Shown one piece after another: positions 34,155 to 44,132 of a stretch of DNA of 64,000 nucleotides; position 1 is the stretch's first letter, and each line of letters begins with the position of its first letter. The position numbers and the translations under genes are program-made. Source of the DNA: Myxosarcina sp. GI1 (GTDB taxonomy: Bacteria; Cyanobacteriota; Cyanobacteriia; Cyanobacteriales; Xenococcaceae); contig NZ_JRFE01000026.1 in assembly GCF_000756305.1 (NCBI RefSeq), positions 311,200-375,199 on the forward strand, given 5' to 3'. Under the pieces are notes generated by a model, which saw nothing but the letters and a program-made list of their open reading frames with translations, was not told the DNA's origin and did not search any database.

Positions 34155-34754
34155 ATGAACCAAGAACAATACAAACAAAAAATGCAGCGACGCAAGGAAG
34201 TTCAAGAACAGCGTCTGGCAGCAAAAAACCAAGAAAAAGGTTTGATTATTGTCAACACTGGTAATGGTAAGGGTAAGACTACGGCTGCTTTAGGAATGGT
34301 AATGCGATCGCTCGGACATGGCTATAAGGTGGCGATAATTCAGTTTATCAAAGGTGCTTGGGAACCAGCAGAAAAAGCAGTGTTAGCTAAATGGGAAGGG
34401 CAATTAGACTTTCACGCGATGGGAGAAGGGTTTACTTGGGAAACTCAAGATAAGGAAAGAGATACCCAAAAAGCGATCGCCGCTTGGGAACGAGGACTAG
34501 AATATATCATCAACCCCGAATATAAGTTGGTTTTGTTAGATGAAGTTAATGTCGCTCTCAAGCTAGGATATCTGGAAGTAGAACGAGTTATTGAAGGTTT
34601 AGCGAAGAAACCAGAAGATTCTCATGTAATTTTGACAGGCAGAGGCGCGCCTACCGAATTAATCGAGAAAGCAGATTTAGTAACTGAAATGACTTTAATC
34701 AAACACCCCTTTCGCGAGCAGGGAGTTAAAGCACAACCAGGAATCGAATTTTAA
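34155..34754 (+). CDS. cobO: Cob(I)alamin adenosyltransferase (CobO/BtuR type)
   Basis: A 199-residue enzyme that transfers the adenosyl group of ATP to Co(I) corrinoids to give adenosyl forms during B12 biosynthesis or salvage. The signature is the Walker-A GNGKGKTTAALGMVMRS near residues 37-54, then LVLLDEVNVALKLGYL and HVILTGRGAPTELIEKADLVTEM. The N-terminal ~25 residues are basic. It is a clean ATG start with no overlapping neighbour. Other B12-related genes in the window (CbiX chelatase with riboswitch, MMADHC-like, B12-binding radical SAM) are distant and not in an operon with it. Confidence 0.93.
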   Translation: MNQEQYKQKMQRRKEVQEQRLAAKNQEKGLIIVNTGNGKGKTTAALGMVMRSLGHGYKVAIIQFIKGAWEPAEKAVLAKWEGQLDFHAMGEGFTWETQDKERDTQKAIAAWERGLEYIINPEYKLVLLDEVNVALKLGYLEVERVIEGLAKKPEDSHVILTGRGAPTELIEKADLVTEMTLIKHPFREQGVKAQPGIEF

Positions 34755-34771
34755 GCGCTCGCGCTTTTATC

Positions 34772-34835
34772 TATTGCCTCTCTTGGTGCGCGTTCCCTTG
34801 CGCCGTAAAACGACGCGGGGTCGCACCGCTATTCT
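34772..34835. repeat. GC-rich palindromic repeat
   Basis: cgcgttcccttgcgcc and gacgcggggtcgcacc occur in the spacer after cobO. This resembles the gcgttcccttgcg block at 4705-4716 beside the insertion sequence. No coding frame. Confidence 0.45.
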
Positions 34836-34927
34836 CTAAAACAAATGTTGTCTATGCGATCGGTAACTATTGTAAGTTTTATGATTGAATAGAGATTTAA
34901 CTTTATATTTTAAAGACTACAGACTCT

Positions 34928-35959
34928 ATGTGTCCTGAAAGAACTTTACCTAAATTTGACTCTAGCAGCGTCAACCTTACCAAAGAAGAAGCTTTGGTGC
35001 TTTACGAAGACATGGTTTTAGGACGTTTGTTTGAAGACAAGTGTGCTGAAATGTACTATCGAGGCAAAATGTTTGGCTTCGTTCACCTCTACAACGGACA
35101 AGAAGCAGTTTCCTCTGGAATAGTCAAAGCGTTACGTCCTCAAGGAGATTATGTTTGTAGCACCTATCGCGACCACGTTCACGCTCTTAGTGCTGGAGTT
35201 CCTGCTAAAGAAGTAATGGCGGAATTGTTTGGTAAAGAAACGGGCTGCAGTAAGGGACGAGGCGGTTCGATGCACATGTTCTCTGCCGAACACGGGCTTT
35301 TAGGTGGTTATGCCTTTGTAGCCGAGGGCATTCCCGTGGCAACTGGTGCGGCATTTCAGAGTAAGTATCGCCGAGAAGCAATGCAAGATGAAAATTCCGA
35401 CTCGGTAACGGTTTGCTTTTTTGGTGACGGGGCGAGTAATAACGGTCAGTTTTTTGAATGTTTGAATATGGCGGCTCTTTGGAAACTGCCAATTATTTAT
35501 GTAGTAGAAAATAATAAATGGGCGATTGGCATGTCTCACTATCGCGCCACTTCACAGCCAGAAATTTACAAAAAAGCTAGCGTGTTCGATATGCCTGGTT
35601 ACGAAGTAGACGGTATGGATATTTTAGCCGTCAACACTTTAGCCAAAGAAGCCGTTGCTAGAGCGAGAGCGGGAGAGGGACCGACTTTGATCGAAGCTCT
35701 AACCTATCGCTTTAGAGGTCATTCCCTAGCCGATCCCGATGAGTTGCGATCGCCCGAAGAAAAAGAATTTTGGGCAAAACGAGATCCGATTAAGAAATTT
35801 GCCGCATATATAACCGAGCGAAACTTAGCTAGTTCGGAACAATTAAAAGAAATAGACAGTCGAATTACTTCTCAGATAGATGAAGCGGTTAAATTTGCTG
35901 AAAGCAGCCCCGAACCGAATCCCGAAGATCTACGGCGTTATGTTTTTGCCGAGGACTAA
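34928..35959 (+). CDS. pdhA: Pyruvate dehydrogenase E1 component, alpha subunit
   Basis: A 343-residue subunit of the pyruvate dehydrogenase complex, which makes acetyl-CoA. It has the TPP motif [31 protein letters not shown] (about residues 165-195), the phosphorylation-loop-like [18 protein letters not shown], and the N-terminal [35 protein letters not shown]. All catalytic parts are present. In cyanobacteria pdhA is often separate from pdhB, as here. A strong inverted heptamer repeat follows it. Confidence 0.95.
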   Translation: MCPERTLPKFDSSSVNLTKEEALVLYEDMVLGRLFEDKCAEMYYRGKMFGFVHLYNGQEAVSSGIVKALRPQGDYVCSTYRDHVHALSAGVPAKEVMAELFGKETGCSKGRGGSMHMFSAEHGLLGGYAFVAEGIPVATGAAFQSKYRREAMQDENSDSVTVCFFGDGASNNGQFFECLNMAALWKLPIIYVVENNKWAIGMSHYRATSQPEIYKKASVFDMPGYEVDGMDILAVNTLAKEAVARARAGEGPTLIEALTYRFRGHSLADPDELRSPEEKEFWAKRDPIKKFAAYITERNLASSEQLKEIDSRITSQIDEAVKFAESSPEPNPEDLRRYVFAED

Positions 35960-35971
35960 TTTATGGTTTGA

Positions 35972-36038
35972 CAAGTAGCGAGTAGCGAGTTTTTCTTAAT
36001 GCAGTAAAATTAGCTAAACATTTGCTATTCGCTACTTA
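35972..36038. repeat. Inverted heptamer repeat after pdhA
   Basis: aagtagcgagtagc (35973-35986) pairs with gctattcgctactt (36024-36037) with one mismatch. The arms are tandem heptamers, so this could act as a terminator for pdhA and for the small gene on the other strand. Confidence 0.65.
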
Positions 36039-36048
36039 CTGTTTTGGT

Positions 36049-36225
36049 CTAGTCTTGGCGGTTTTGCCGTTCGATAGTATCAATAGCCGCATTAATGGCT
36101 GCCAATCGGGTCTCTAAATCATCGCGCATAGATTTAAGAAACTTAAGTTTGCGTTGACGGCGTTTTTCGGGGAAGTTAGATTCATAATCATAGCAAGAGT
36201 AATCTTTGAACCAGGGAAAAAACAT
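36049..36225 (-). CDS. Small basic/amphipathic protein (58 residues)
   Basis: A 58-residue protein: MFFPWFKDYSCYDYESNFPEKRR at the start, then a helix KLKFLKSMRDDLETRLAAINAAIDTIERQ. An SD-like GGAG lies 8 bases before the ATG. The tryptophan/tyrosine-rich head followed by a regular heptad helix looks real, not random. Function unknown. The 36226-36563 gap upstream is AT-rich and contains no other gene that I can support. Confidence 0.55.
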   Translation of the reverse strand: MFFPWFKDYSCYDYESNFPEKRRQRKLKFLKSMRDDLETRLAAINAAIDTIERQNRQD

Positions 36226-36563
36226 TTTTATCTCCAGATGAAAATATAATCAAGAACATCAATTGGGTTGACCAGCGTATTGCTATACTTTTACTTTAAA
36301 ATAATTTTCTCGTTCGGTTCTTTTTTACTGTTCGGCGATCGCTTTATAAATAACAATAATTACAATGGTTTTACTCTAAATGTCCTAACGAAATTCATCG
36401 GGCAATCGATCTTAAGAAATAATCCCGACAGTTAGTATTAAAAATGCAGAGTTATACATATTGTAGTATGAGTTATACTAAAATACCTTTTGTCTACCGA
36501 GCTGATATTAACAGCGAGATTTCGTTAGATAATAAATTTAGCTATTAAGATTTGATTGTCTAT

Positions 36564-37202
36564 ATGTCACAAACAGTTTGGATTGCCAGACACGGAAATC
36601 GTATTGATTTTGTCAACCCAGAATGGTTCGATACTGCTGAAAGACGTTACGATCCCCATCTTTCTGAGGATGGTTTTATACAGGCAAAAGAACTAGCACA
36701 AAGACTAAAACAAGAAAAAATCGAACATATTTTTACTTCACCATTTTTACGTACCATTCAAACTGCTAATGAGGTAGCACAAGTATTAGACTTGCCAATC
36801 AAAATTGAGGCGGGTTTGAGTGAATGGCACAATTCTGAATGGATGAATGAAGTTCCCGAAACTCATCCTAAAGAACTGTTAAAAGCAGAATTTCCTCGCC
36901 TTGACTGGAGTTATCAATCGCTGCTCACTCCCCAATATCCAGAAACAGAAGCCGAGGTAAATCAACGCACTGCTGAAACTGCTAAAAGGCTAGTAGCAAA
37001 ATATTCTGAAAATTTGCTAATAGTGGGACATGGTGCTTCGGTATGGGGTGCTACTAAGGGTTTAATTCCAGAATATCCAGTCTTTGAAGTCTCTTTATGC
37101 TGTTTGGTCAAAATAGTTCGTAACGGTGATAAGTGGCAGCTAGAACTATGTGGCGACACTTCCCATTTGAGTCAAACAGAAACTACAGTGCGCTTAAATT
37201 AA
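36564..37202 (+). CDS. Histidine phosphatase family protein
   Basis: A 212-residue protein of the phosphoglycerate-mutase-like superfamily. It shows the RHG motif IARHGNRIDF (about residues 7-16) with the phospho-acceptor His, FTSPFLRTIQTANEVAQ (about 53-69), and the second catalytic His in LIVGHGASVWG (about 157-167). The start is taken at ATG 36564, four codons after an in-frame TTG, because MSQTVWIARHG is the normal beginning. The substrate cannot be told. It stands alone. Confidence 0.88.
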   Translation: MSQTVWIARHGNRIDFVNPEWFDTAERRYDPHLSEDGFIQAKELAQRLKQEKIEHIFTSPFLRTIQTANEVAQVLDLPIKIEAGLSEWHNSEWMNEVPETHPKELLKAEFPRLDWSYQSLLTPQYPETEAEVNQRTAETAKRLVAKYSENLLIVGHGASVWGATKGLIPEYPVFEVSLCCLVKIVRNGDKWQLELCGDTSHLSQTETTVRLN

Positions 37203-37336
37203 ACCGCATCTAATTTGAAATTAAGAGTTTTTTGAGTTGTCTGTTCGAGGCAAGAGGCACACAAATGTCGTGTGCCGATTCGCATTCGCGGGCGGCATAA
37301 ACTGTCAAGGCAATAAATTACATCACAAAAGTAGAA
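37199..37336 (-). other. Cysteine-rich open frame, possible small zinc-ribbon peptide
   Basis: Reading leftward, an open stretch gives FCDVIYCLDSLCRP and RHLCASCLEQTTQ, five cysteines in a small basic frame that ends just as the neighbouring phosphatase gene ends. No standard start codon precedes it and a stop lies directly upstream, so it is either a gene with an unusual start or a remnant. The rest of 37337-37606 is AT-rich and featureless. Confidence 0.25.
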
Positions 37337-37606
37337 CTATAGTTTTCTATGCAGACGAAATATAGTACGCAAATTTAGCTCTAATATCTATGTTTCATAA
37401 CAAAAATACAGTTTCAGTATTTCAGTTGTAATTATTTGATTTTAATGGTAATCTTTTAACAAATATAAAATATATATAAAAAATCTAAAAATACTTACTT
37501 TATTACGATACTAAAAAAAGTTATAGATAATAAATAACTTAAAGTTGCAAATAATAAATAACTTAATAGCAGTAACTTACCTTAAGTAATGTAGCTAGCC
37601 TAGTCA

Positions 37607-39046
37607 ATGGAAAATGTAGTTATCAAACCCCTTGGTCGAGTTTTAGAACTAGCTGGATTGATTTCAGATTTTCAAATTCGTCAAGCCTTAGAAATTCAAG
37701 CACAAGGCGCTGAAGTTAAGTTTGGAACTATTTTGGTATCATACGGCATACTCAAGCAACAAACCGTAGATTTTTTTGCCGATGAGCTACCTAAGTTATT
37801 ACAGCAACCTAAAACACAACCTTTAGGTTATTACCTTCAAGAAGCTGCTCTAATTGAATCTTGGCAAATAAAAAGCCTACTCGAAGAACAAAAGCAAACT
37901 GGAATGCTTTTAGGAGAGTTAATAGTAAAAAAAGGATGGTTGAGCCAAAAAACTCTTGATTTTTTTCTGCAATATTTAACTAAAATTGAACAACACAAAC
38001 AACTATTGCTGCCTTCATATCGAGGAATAATTAAATCGCTACATTTAGAAAATAAAGCTGCTTCTCCCTATTCGTTACTTAGAGAAGTTTCTGACTGGAC
38101 GGGCGGACATCCTTTATTAACGCAACAGCTATGTAAAATCATTTCCGATTCTAACTCTTTTATTCCTGATGGAATGGAAGCTATTTCGGTTAGAAAGCTG
38201 GTAAAAGTTAGAGTCATTCGTAACTGGGAAACTCAGGTTTTCGGTGAGTATTTAAAACCGATTCAAGAGCATTTGTTAAATAATACAGTTTGTCTTCCTC
38301 GAACCTTACTAAATTTATATTTACAAATTTTGCAGCATGGAGAACTAACCGTGCCTTCAAGTTTAGCCACACAAGAATTAATTAAGTCAGGCTTAGTAAT
38401 AGAACGTAAAAATAAGTTACAAGTGTCCAATCGAATTTATCAGTCTATTTTCAATCGAGATTGGGTTGAAAAGCAACTAATAGCTATAGAAGAAAAACCA
38501 TACAAGCTAAATAAAGCTAGAAGAAACAGGTTAAACTACAAAATTTTGGCAGCAAATAAAATTGAAAATGAACCCCTCACCAAAATAGCGGCATTAACTA
38601 TTTTATCGGCAATTTCACTCATTTCACCTTTGATAATTATTATCAATAATTCGCAGCAGCGACTCGCGAAAGTAGATAATAGTATTCCGCTTCAGACTTT
38701 ATCAGCCTTTTGTACCGAGCCAATTCCTGCTGACTTCAGCGACAGAGAAGTTTGGCGTAATGAATTAGCGCGAGAAAAACAGAGTTTGTCCAGGCAGTTT
38801 CCCGATAGTTGCCAGAACAACCTCGACAAACTAAACGTTTTAACTGCCATACAGTTAGGCAAAGACAACCGCGTACTCGACGGAGTTAACAATCTCTGCC
38901 AAGTTAGTGAGACTTCTAGAAGTTACCCTCAAGCTCAATTTTGGCTGAATCGTTGGTACAATTCCGCTCAGTGGGGCAATCATACTAAAACTTATTTGCG
39001 ATCGCTCGGCAATTGTCCAGTAGCAAAAAATCTTTCAAGAGAATAA
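37607..39046 (+). CDS. MshEN-like repeats fused to the C-terminal half of an AAA-like (AAA_35) protein
   Basis: A 479-residue protein. Residues 1-60 and 66-125 are two copies of a helical repeat (LGRVLELAGLISDFQIRQAL and LGYYLQEAALIESWQIKSLL, each followed by FGTILV or LGELIV and a Leu-rich helix) like the MshEN/GspE N-domain that can bind c-di-GMP. Residues about 155-300 (WTGGHPLLTQQLCKII, VIRNWETQVFGEYLKPIQEHLL, NRIYQSIFNRDWVEKQL) match the C-terminal winged-helix half of cyanobacterial AAA-like proteins, but the P-loop ATPase half is absent. A membrane helix at about 330-347 and a periplasmic Cys-containing tail follow. Confidence 0.65.
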   Translation: MENVVIKPLGRVLELAGLISDFQIRQALEIQAQGAEVKFGTILVSYGILKQQTVDFFADELPKLLQQPKTQPLGYYLQEAALIESWQIKSLLEEQKQTGMLLGELIVKKGWLSQKTLDFFLQYLTKIEQHKQLLLPSYRGIIKSLHLENKAASPYSLLREVSDWTGGHPLLTQQLCKIISDSNSFIPDGMEAISVRKLVKVRVIRNWETQVFGEYLKPIQEHLLNNTVCLPRTLLNLYLQILQHGELTVPSSLATQELIKSGLVIERKNKLQVSNRIYQSIFNRDWVEKQLIAIEEKPYKLNKARRNRLNYKILAANKIENEPLTKIAALTILSAISLISPLIIIINNSQQRLAKVDNSIPLQTLSAFCTEPIPADFSDREVWRNELAREKQSLSRQFPDSCQNNLDKLNVLTAIQLGKDNRVLDGVNNLCQVSETSRSYPQAQFWLNRWYNSAQWGNHTKTYLRSLGNCPVAKNLSRE

Positions 39047-39065
39047 TTTAAATTCGGTAGTTAGT

Positions 39066-40685
39066 CTAACTATAAAAAGTACCGTCACTACCTCTAATTT
39101 CTTCTTCTACCGACACTCTCAAAGCTTCTTTGGCAATTTTTAAATATTTAATTAACCATCCCAAAGGAGATTGAGGATTCAGTCTTTCAGATTTATAAAT
39201 GTTTCTATATACGTGCGATCGCGCTATTTTGTAGCGATTTTCTGCTGGCGATCGCTTGAGACGTTCGTTGCTAAGTTCAATTAGATAGAGAATAATACCA
39301 ATTCCCAGCCAAAATATTAAAGAAAGAATTATTGTTACGGTTAGAACCGAGAGAGAACCAATTAATTGAGCTAAAATTTGCTCGACTCGATCTACCTCCC
39401 ATTCGATATAAGGTGGCAACCTATTGACAAATAAGCCTGCTGCTAGCGTGCCCCAAATGCCACAACCAAGATGAACGGGAATAGCTCCAACAGGATCGTC
39501 AATTCGATAAAATTCTATCAAAGCTTCGAGCAGGATGATACAAAAACCACTAACAGCACCAATAAACATCGCAATGCCCAAAGATACATAAGCAGAAGAG
39601 GCGGTAATTCCTACCAAACCACCTAAGATTCCGTTGATTACTAAAGGTAGTGCTGGCTTATTAAGACGTAAACCTCGCAACAGCAAAACAAATACCCCGC
39701 CTGAAGCCGCAGCAATCATCGTTGTTGAAATAACGTGAGGTATATGAGCTATTGCTTTTACCGAACCACCATTAAATCCCAGCCAACCAAGCCAAAGAAT
39801 TAAACAGCCCAAAGCTGAAAAGGTAAGATTGTAGGCAGTAAATTGTTTGGGTTCTGCGGTAAATTGCTCTGTATCGATCGAATTGGGATCGTAGCCATTC
39901 CAGCCTATTCTAGGACCGAGAAGCATTGTTCCTATTAAACCAGCCATCCCGCCAACCGAGTGAACTACAGTCGAACCAGCAAAATCGAGAAAATTGAGAT
40001 TTATCGCCAACCAGCCATCGGGTCCCCAAACCCAACGACCTGTTATCGGATAGGCAATTCCTACCAAACAAAAACTAAACCAAAAAAAAGCCCAGAACTT
40101 AATTCGTTCTGCAACGATGCCAGAAACAATCGTAGCTGCTGTCCCTGCGAAAACTAGTTGAAAAATAAATACTCCTAAAAAAGACTGTCCTGGGTAGAGT
40201 GTGGCTAAACTCTCAAATCCAGTAGGAAAAGCGTTGTTAAAAGGCAGCGCGAAGGTTTGAAAACAAAAACCAGATTGACCCCAAAGGGAATTACCATCGC
40301 CAAACATAATTCCAAAACCAAACCACCAAAAAGCAAGAATGGAAACACAAAAAACAATCAGGTTTTTGGCTAAAATATTGACCGCGTTGCTAGTCTGACA
40401 AAGACCCGCTTCGAGCATAGCAAACCCCGCATTCATAAAAAACACGAGTATAGCCGCTACTAATAGCCAAACAATACTTAAATAATCATATTCATTCTGG
40501 TTTGGGGTTTGTGCTATGGCTATTGGTTGATGGTACAAAGCCAAAACTAAACCAACCAAAAATAAGCAAAAATACCGACAAATGTGTCGGAAACTAAATA
40601 AATTTAACAATAGCAATCTTAGATATAAAGTTAGACGGATATACTTGGCAAAATTGAGCGGAGGCGGACGGCAAGGACAATACAA
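39066..40685 (-). CDS. amt: Ammonium transporter (Amt)
   Basis: A 539-residue ammonium/ammonia channel of the Amt/Mep/Rh family. A probable cleaved signal sequence is followed by eleven helices. Landmarks are ILVFFMNAGFAMLEAGL, GFGIMFGDGNSLWG, and the twin pore histidines in DFAGSTVVHSVGGMAGLIGTMLLGPRIG and AIPVHLGCGIWGTLAAGLF. The reading frame begins with 30-odd residues (MYCPCRPPPLNF) before the signal that may not belong to the mature protein; no better ATG is available. No glnK/glnB gene is adjacent. The C-terminal tail is longer than in AmtB and may be a regulatory extension. Confidence 0.9.
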   Translation of the reverse strand: MYCPCRPPPLNFAKYIRLTLYLRLLLLNLFSFRHICRYFCLFLVGLVLALYHQPIAIAQTPNQNEYDYLSIVWLLVAAILVFFMNAGFAMLEAGLCQTSNAVNILAKNLIVFCVSILAFWWFGFGIMFGDGNSLWGQSGFCFQTFALPFNNAFPTGFESLATLYPGQSFLGVFIFQLVFAGTAATIVSGIVAERIKFWAFFWFSFCLVGIAYPITGRWVWGPDGWLAINLNFLDFAGSTVVHSVGGMAGLIGTMLLGPRIGWNGYDPNSIDTEQFTAEPKQFTAYNLTFSALGCLILWLGWLGFNGGSVKAIAHIPHVISTTMIAAASGGVFVLLLRGLRLNKPALPLVINGILGGLVGITASSAYVSLGIAMFIGAVSGFCIILLEALIEFYRIDDPVGAIPVHLGCGIWGTLAAGLFVNRLPPYIEWEVDRVEQILAQLIGSLSVLTVTIILSLIFWLGIGIILYLIELSNERLKRSPAENRYKIARSHVYRNIYKSERLNPQSPLGWLIKYLKIAKEALRVSVEEEIRGSDGTFYS

Positions 40686-40738
40686 CTAATTAGTAGAATA
40701 CAATACTTTTAGTAGACTATCGAGTTACTTTTTTATCC

Positions 40739-41899
40739 CTATTTTTCAATCTTTTTAGCTAATTGTTCGATAATGGCATCCGCTTCACCTGCTAACCAGC
40801 GAGCAAAACGTCTAGCTAAAATTGGTGCAAAAACTAAAGTACTAGTAAACCCAGAAAAAAGCTGAATGCCAGTAAAAGGTTGAAGTTTGCCCGCTAAAGC
40901 AATAGCCCTGTCGTTAAAAGCTACCAAACAATGATGGTAAGTTCCTGGGATTTTTTCTAATGCGGGTAATATGTTGTTTACTTGTTGCCTAATTTTAGCT
41001 TCCTCTGCTGCTGCATCGAATTTAGCATGAGGATTGCTAGTAATAGTGCTGATTTGCCCCAGACACAAGCTACCGTCTAAAAATTGCACTACACCAGCAT
41101 CGAGAATCGAACGAGCTTCATTTTTCTCTTTACCGTTATCAAAGACTAGATCTCTAGCAGCAGCTTCTAAAGCAAACCTTTGCTGAATGGCTGGCATAAC
41201 TATAGTCTGTAGTTCGAGCTTGACGGGGGGAGTAGTAATAAGCTGGGCGTGGGTAAAATAGTTATCGACCTCGATCCCCGTTTGCAGGAGTAAAGAGCGC
41301 GTTAAACCTCCTGCACAAACTATAGTATTGGCAGCATAATAAGTATTTAGCTTGGTTTCAACTCCTAAAATTCGCTGGTTGTCTCTGACGAAATCGATCG
41401 CCCGTTCGTATTTTATTTCTCCGCCGTTACGCAAACAGGCTTGTAAATAAACTTCGGTAGTTTTCTGGGCGTGGATGTGTCCGTGTGGTAACTGGAGGCA
41501 TCCTGCGATCGCGTCTGGATTTAATAGGGGTTCTAGTTCACAGGCTTCTTTAACGCTGAGTAGTTGGGGTTTTGTCGCAAAGCGATCGTAAGTTTTAGCT
41601 ATAGCTTGCGGATCTGCATCGCGATCGATAGTTAAAACTAGATCTAGCTCTCTAAATTCTGTATCTTGACCTAATTCTTCCGTAAGCTGGCGATGTAGCT
41701 CGATTCCTTCTCTACCTAACTGTCTGGTTAATTCATCCGTTCCCGACCAATAAGCCAACCCCCCATAACTATATACGGTAGCATTATCGGGAATGGGATC
41801 TTTTTCTAACACCAACACCTTAAACTTTTGTTGGCTGAGTTCGTAAGCTAGCGATGCGCCAGAAATTCCCGCGCCAATTATAATCCAGTCATAGGTCAT
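40739..41899 (-). CDS. FAD-dependent oxidoreductase of the DAO family
   Basis: A 386-residue flavoenzyme. The N-terminal FAD-binding GxGxxG motif reads WIIIGAGISGASLAYELSQQ (residues 5-24), followed by the acidic ribose-binding E and a D-amino-acid-oxidase-type substrate domain. It probably oxidises an amine or amino acid such as a glycine/sarcosine-like substrate; the exact one is unknown. The start overlaps the end of mazG by 11 bases, so the two genes form a translationally coupled unit. Confidence 0.8.
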   Translation of the reverse strand: MTYDWIIIGAGISGASLAYELSQQKFKVLVLEKDPIPDNATVYSYGGLAYWSGTDELTRQLGREGIELHRQLTEELGQDTEFRELDLVLTIDRDADPQAIAKTYDRFATKPQLLSVKEACELEPLLNPDAIAGCLQLPHGHIHAQKTTEVYLQACLRNGGEIKYERAIDFVRDNQRILGVETKLNTYYAANTIVCAGGLTRSLLLQTGIEVDNYFTHAQLITTPPVKLELQTIVMPAIQQRFALEAAARDLVFDNGKEKNEARSILDAGVVQFLDGSLCLGQISTITSNPHAKFDAAAEEAKIRQQVNNILPALEKIPGTYHHCLVAFNDRAIALAGKLQPFTGIQLFSGFTSTLVFAPILARRFARWLAGEADAIIEQLAKKIEK

Positions 41900-42728
41900 T
41901 ATTTTTTTGTTCTTCCAATTCTGCTTTTGCCTGTTGCCAAAGAGTTTCTAGTTCGTCAATGTCACAATCGTTTAAAGGACGCGAAGCAGATTGCTCCATC
42001 AGTTTTAACCTGCTAATAAAGCGGCGGTTGGTTCCCTGTAAAGCTTCAAAGGGATCGAGATCGTACCAGCGTGCGACATTGATTATTGTAAACAATAAAT
42101 CTCCTAATTCTGCTTGCTGATGTTCTTTATCTTCAGCAGTCAAAGCCTGTTTGAATTCTGCTAACTCCTCATCAAACTTCAACCAAACTCCAGCAATATT
42201 TTCCCATTCAAAACCCGCTGCTGCTGCTTTTCTAGAGATTTTCATGCCCGCCATTAGAGGCGGTAGGCTACGAGCATAACGCTCTAATTTGCGACTTAGT
42301 AATTGTGCCTGTTCTGGGGTTATCCCTTTTTCTAAAGCCTTAATTTGTTCCCAATTCTGATTGACCTCAGCCGCACTATTAACTTTAATATCGCCGAATA
42401 CATGAGGATGACGGCGAATTAGTTTTTCTGTAATTCCCTCTGCTACTTCTTCTAAGGTAAAATCATCCCGTTCGCTAGCGATTTGTGTTTGTAAGATTAC
42501 CTGTAGCAGCAAATCTCCCAATTCTTCAGCGATCGCATCTTTGTCGCCACTATTAATAGCATCTACCACTTCGTAAGCTTCTTCAATGACATAAGGGACT
42601 AAAGTTTGTGGCGTTTGCGCCAAATCCCAGGGACAACCACCATCGGGCGATCGCAACTGCGCTACTACCTCAATTAAACGCTGTAAAGCGACTAATACCG
42701 AACTATAAGTTGCCGATTGAAAACTCAT
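41889..42728 (-). CDS. mazG: Nucleoside triphosphate pyrophosphohydrolase MazG
   Basis: A 279-residue all-helical NTP pyrophosphohydrolase that clears non-canonical or excess nucleotides. Both MazG repeats are present: ETPQTLVPYVIEEAYEVVDAI near residues 34-55 with EELGDLLLQVILQTQIA (about 66-82), and LKFDEELAEFKQAL with AELGDLLFTIINVARW in the second half, giving EExxE and ExxD metal-binding signatures. C-terminal residues are acidic and end just inside the oxidoreductase gene. Length and layout fit E. coli-type MazG. Confidence 0.93.
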   Translation of the reverse strand: MSFQSATYSSVLVALQRLIEVVAQLRSPDGGCPWDLAQTPQTLVPYVIEEAYEVVDAINSGDKDAIAEELGDLLLQVILQTQIASERDDFTLEEVAEGITEKLIRRHPHVFGDIKVNSAAEVNQNWEQIKALEKGITPEQAQLLSRKLERYARSLPPLMAGMKISRKAAAAGFEWENIAGVWLKFDEELAEFKQALTAEDKEHQQAELGDLLFTIINVARWYDLDPFEALQGTNRRFISRLKLMEQSASRPLNDCDIDELETLWQQAKAELEEQKNNDL

Positions 42729-42888
42729 CTTATTTTATTAAGAAAGCAAAACATACTTCTATAAGATAAAGCTTTTTCTGATTATATGCGATCGCGCTCT
42801 GCGCGCTGGCTGAGACCGAAGGACTTGCTACGCAATCGCCAATCGCTTAAATCTTAATTTTGCTATTTAGTAATACCATAAGCTTACG

Positions 42889-43875
42889 TTAAGGCGTTTG
42901 CCAAATACGCTGGTGGTAATCTTTTGGTTGAGCGTAAGGGTCGCTATGACTATGATTATGATGGTGTCCGTGATGATGATGTCCGTGATGGTGCCCTCCA
43001 TCTTCTGCGATCGCAGAAAGGCGAAACTTACACATTTCACAATTCATTGCTACCTTACCCAACTGTGCCTCTATTTCTCGCTCTCTCATCACCTCTAACA
43101 GCTGCGATGCAATACCCATTTCTGGCAAACAAGTAAAATCTATGTCTGGATATTGCTCTTGTTGTAAAGCGGTAATGTTATAAATCTTTTCCATTAAGGT
43201 GCCTGTAAACAAAAAATACGGCAAAACGATAATGCGTTTGGGTTGGTATAAATAAGCTCGTCTAAAACCTTCTTCCAAACGGGGATGGCTAATGCCAATA
43301 AAGCAAATTTCTACCGTCTTGTAGCCACTACCTTCCCAAACTATTCTGGCTAGCTTGCAGACATCGCCATTAGCATCGGGGTCGCTAGAACCACGCCCGA
43401 CAAACAATAGTACGGTGTCGGAACGAGAAATCTGATGCGGATTATGTTGTGGTGTATCCAAGTCTGCTAGCCGATCGCGCCATAGTTCTAGAATCTTGGG
43501 ATTGATGCCAAAATGACGACCGTAACTAAAGTTTAACTGTGGATAGAGCGATCGCGTCCTGTCTAATTCGTTAGTTACGTCAAATTTATTATGTCTGGCA
43601 GCAAATAGTAAAATTGGCAGTGCAGTAATCTCTGTATAGCCTCGTTCGACACAGGCTGCTACTCCCTGTTCTATACTCGGTTCGGTCAATTCTAAAAAAC
43701 AGGGAATTACGGGGCGAGAAGTATCTAATTGTTGGTAGATGTTTACGAAATCGAGGAAAGTTTGTCTGCCTCGTTGATTTCTCGTACCGTGTCCGATCGC
43801 CAGTAAAGGTCTGTTGTGTGGTAGTGGTGGTAATTGAAGTGAGTTAAATTTAGTTGCGGAATTGGCAATAACCAT
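42889..43875 (-). CDS. cbiX: Sirohydrochlorin cobaltochelatase CbiX, with His-rich C-terminus
   Basis: A 328-residue chelatase that inserts Co2+ (or Fe2+) into sirohydrochlorin. It contains two CbiX-type halves: [20 protein letters not shown] near residue 26 and a second at [24 protein letters not shown], with catalytic His in [13 protein letters not shown]. The last 45 residues hold a His cluster of at least eleven ([18 protein letters not shown]) after CEMCKFRL, fit for metal delivery or storage. A cobalamin riboswitch upstream argues for cobalt and B12, so CbiX rather than SirB. Confidence 0.9.
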   Translation of the reverse strand: MVIANSATKFNSLQLPPLPHNRPLLAIGHGTRNQRGRQTFLDFVNIYQQLDTSRPVIPCFLELTEPSIEQGVAACVERGYTEITALPILLFAARHNKFDVTNELDRTRSLYPQLNFSYGRHFGINPKILELWRDRLADLDTPQHNPHQISRSDTVLLFVGRGSSDPDANGDVCKLARIVWEGSGYKTVEICFIGISHPRLEEGFRRAYLYQPKRIIVLPYFLFTGTLMEKIYNITALQQEQYPDIDFTCLPEMGIASQLLEVMREREIEAQLGKVAMNCEMCKFRLSAIAEDGGHHHGHHHHGHHHNHSHSDPYAQPKDYHQRIWQTP

Positions 43876-44132
43876 CTATTTTATTTAGCTCCAGTTAGTC
43901 GAAGTGATGAATTTTTGGTTTATTTGCAGAAATATTATTAACTTTTGGGCAGGGCAATGTCTTGCCCGTAAAGCAGTTCTCGCGTAATTAATTATTAGTG
44001 CGATTACCAAGATCTAAATAGTTATAGATGGTAAAGCGTGAAAAAAAATCGTAGCCAGATAATTGTTAATTAAAGCTATAAAAAGATCGATCATCTGTAC
44101 CTCGCAGATATACGTATGAGTAAGTGGACTGT

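Noticed and set aside
37607..39046. Multi-gene antiviral system around the AAA-like fusion
   Set aside because: The neighbours are housekeeping (phosphatase and ammonium transporter) and no nuclease or effector is linked to it.
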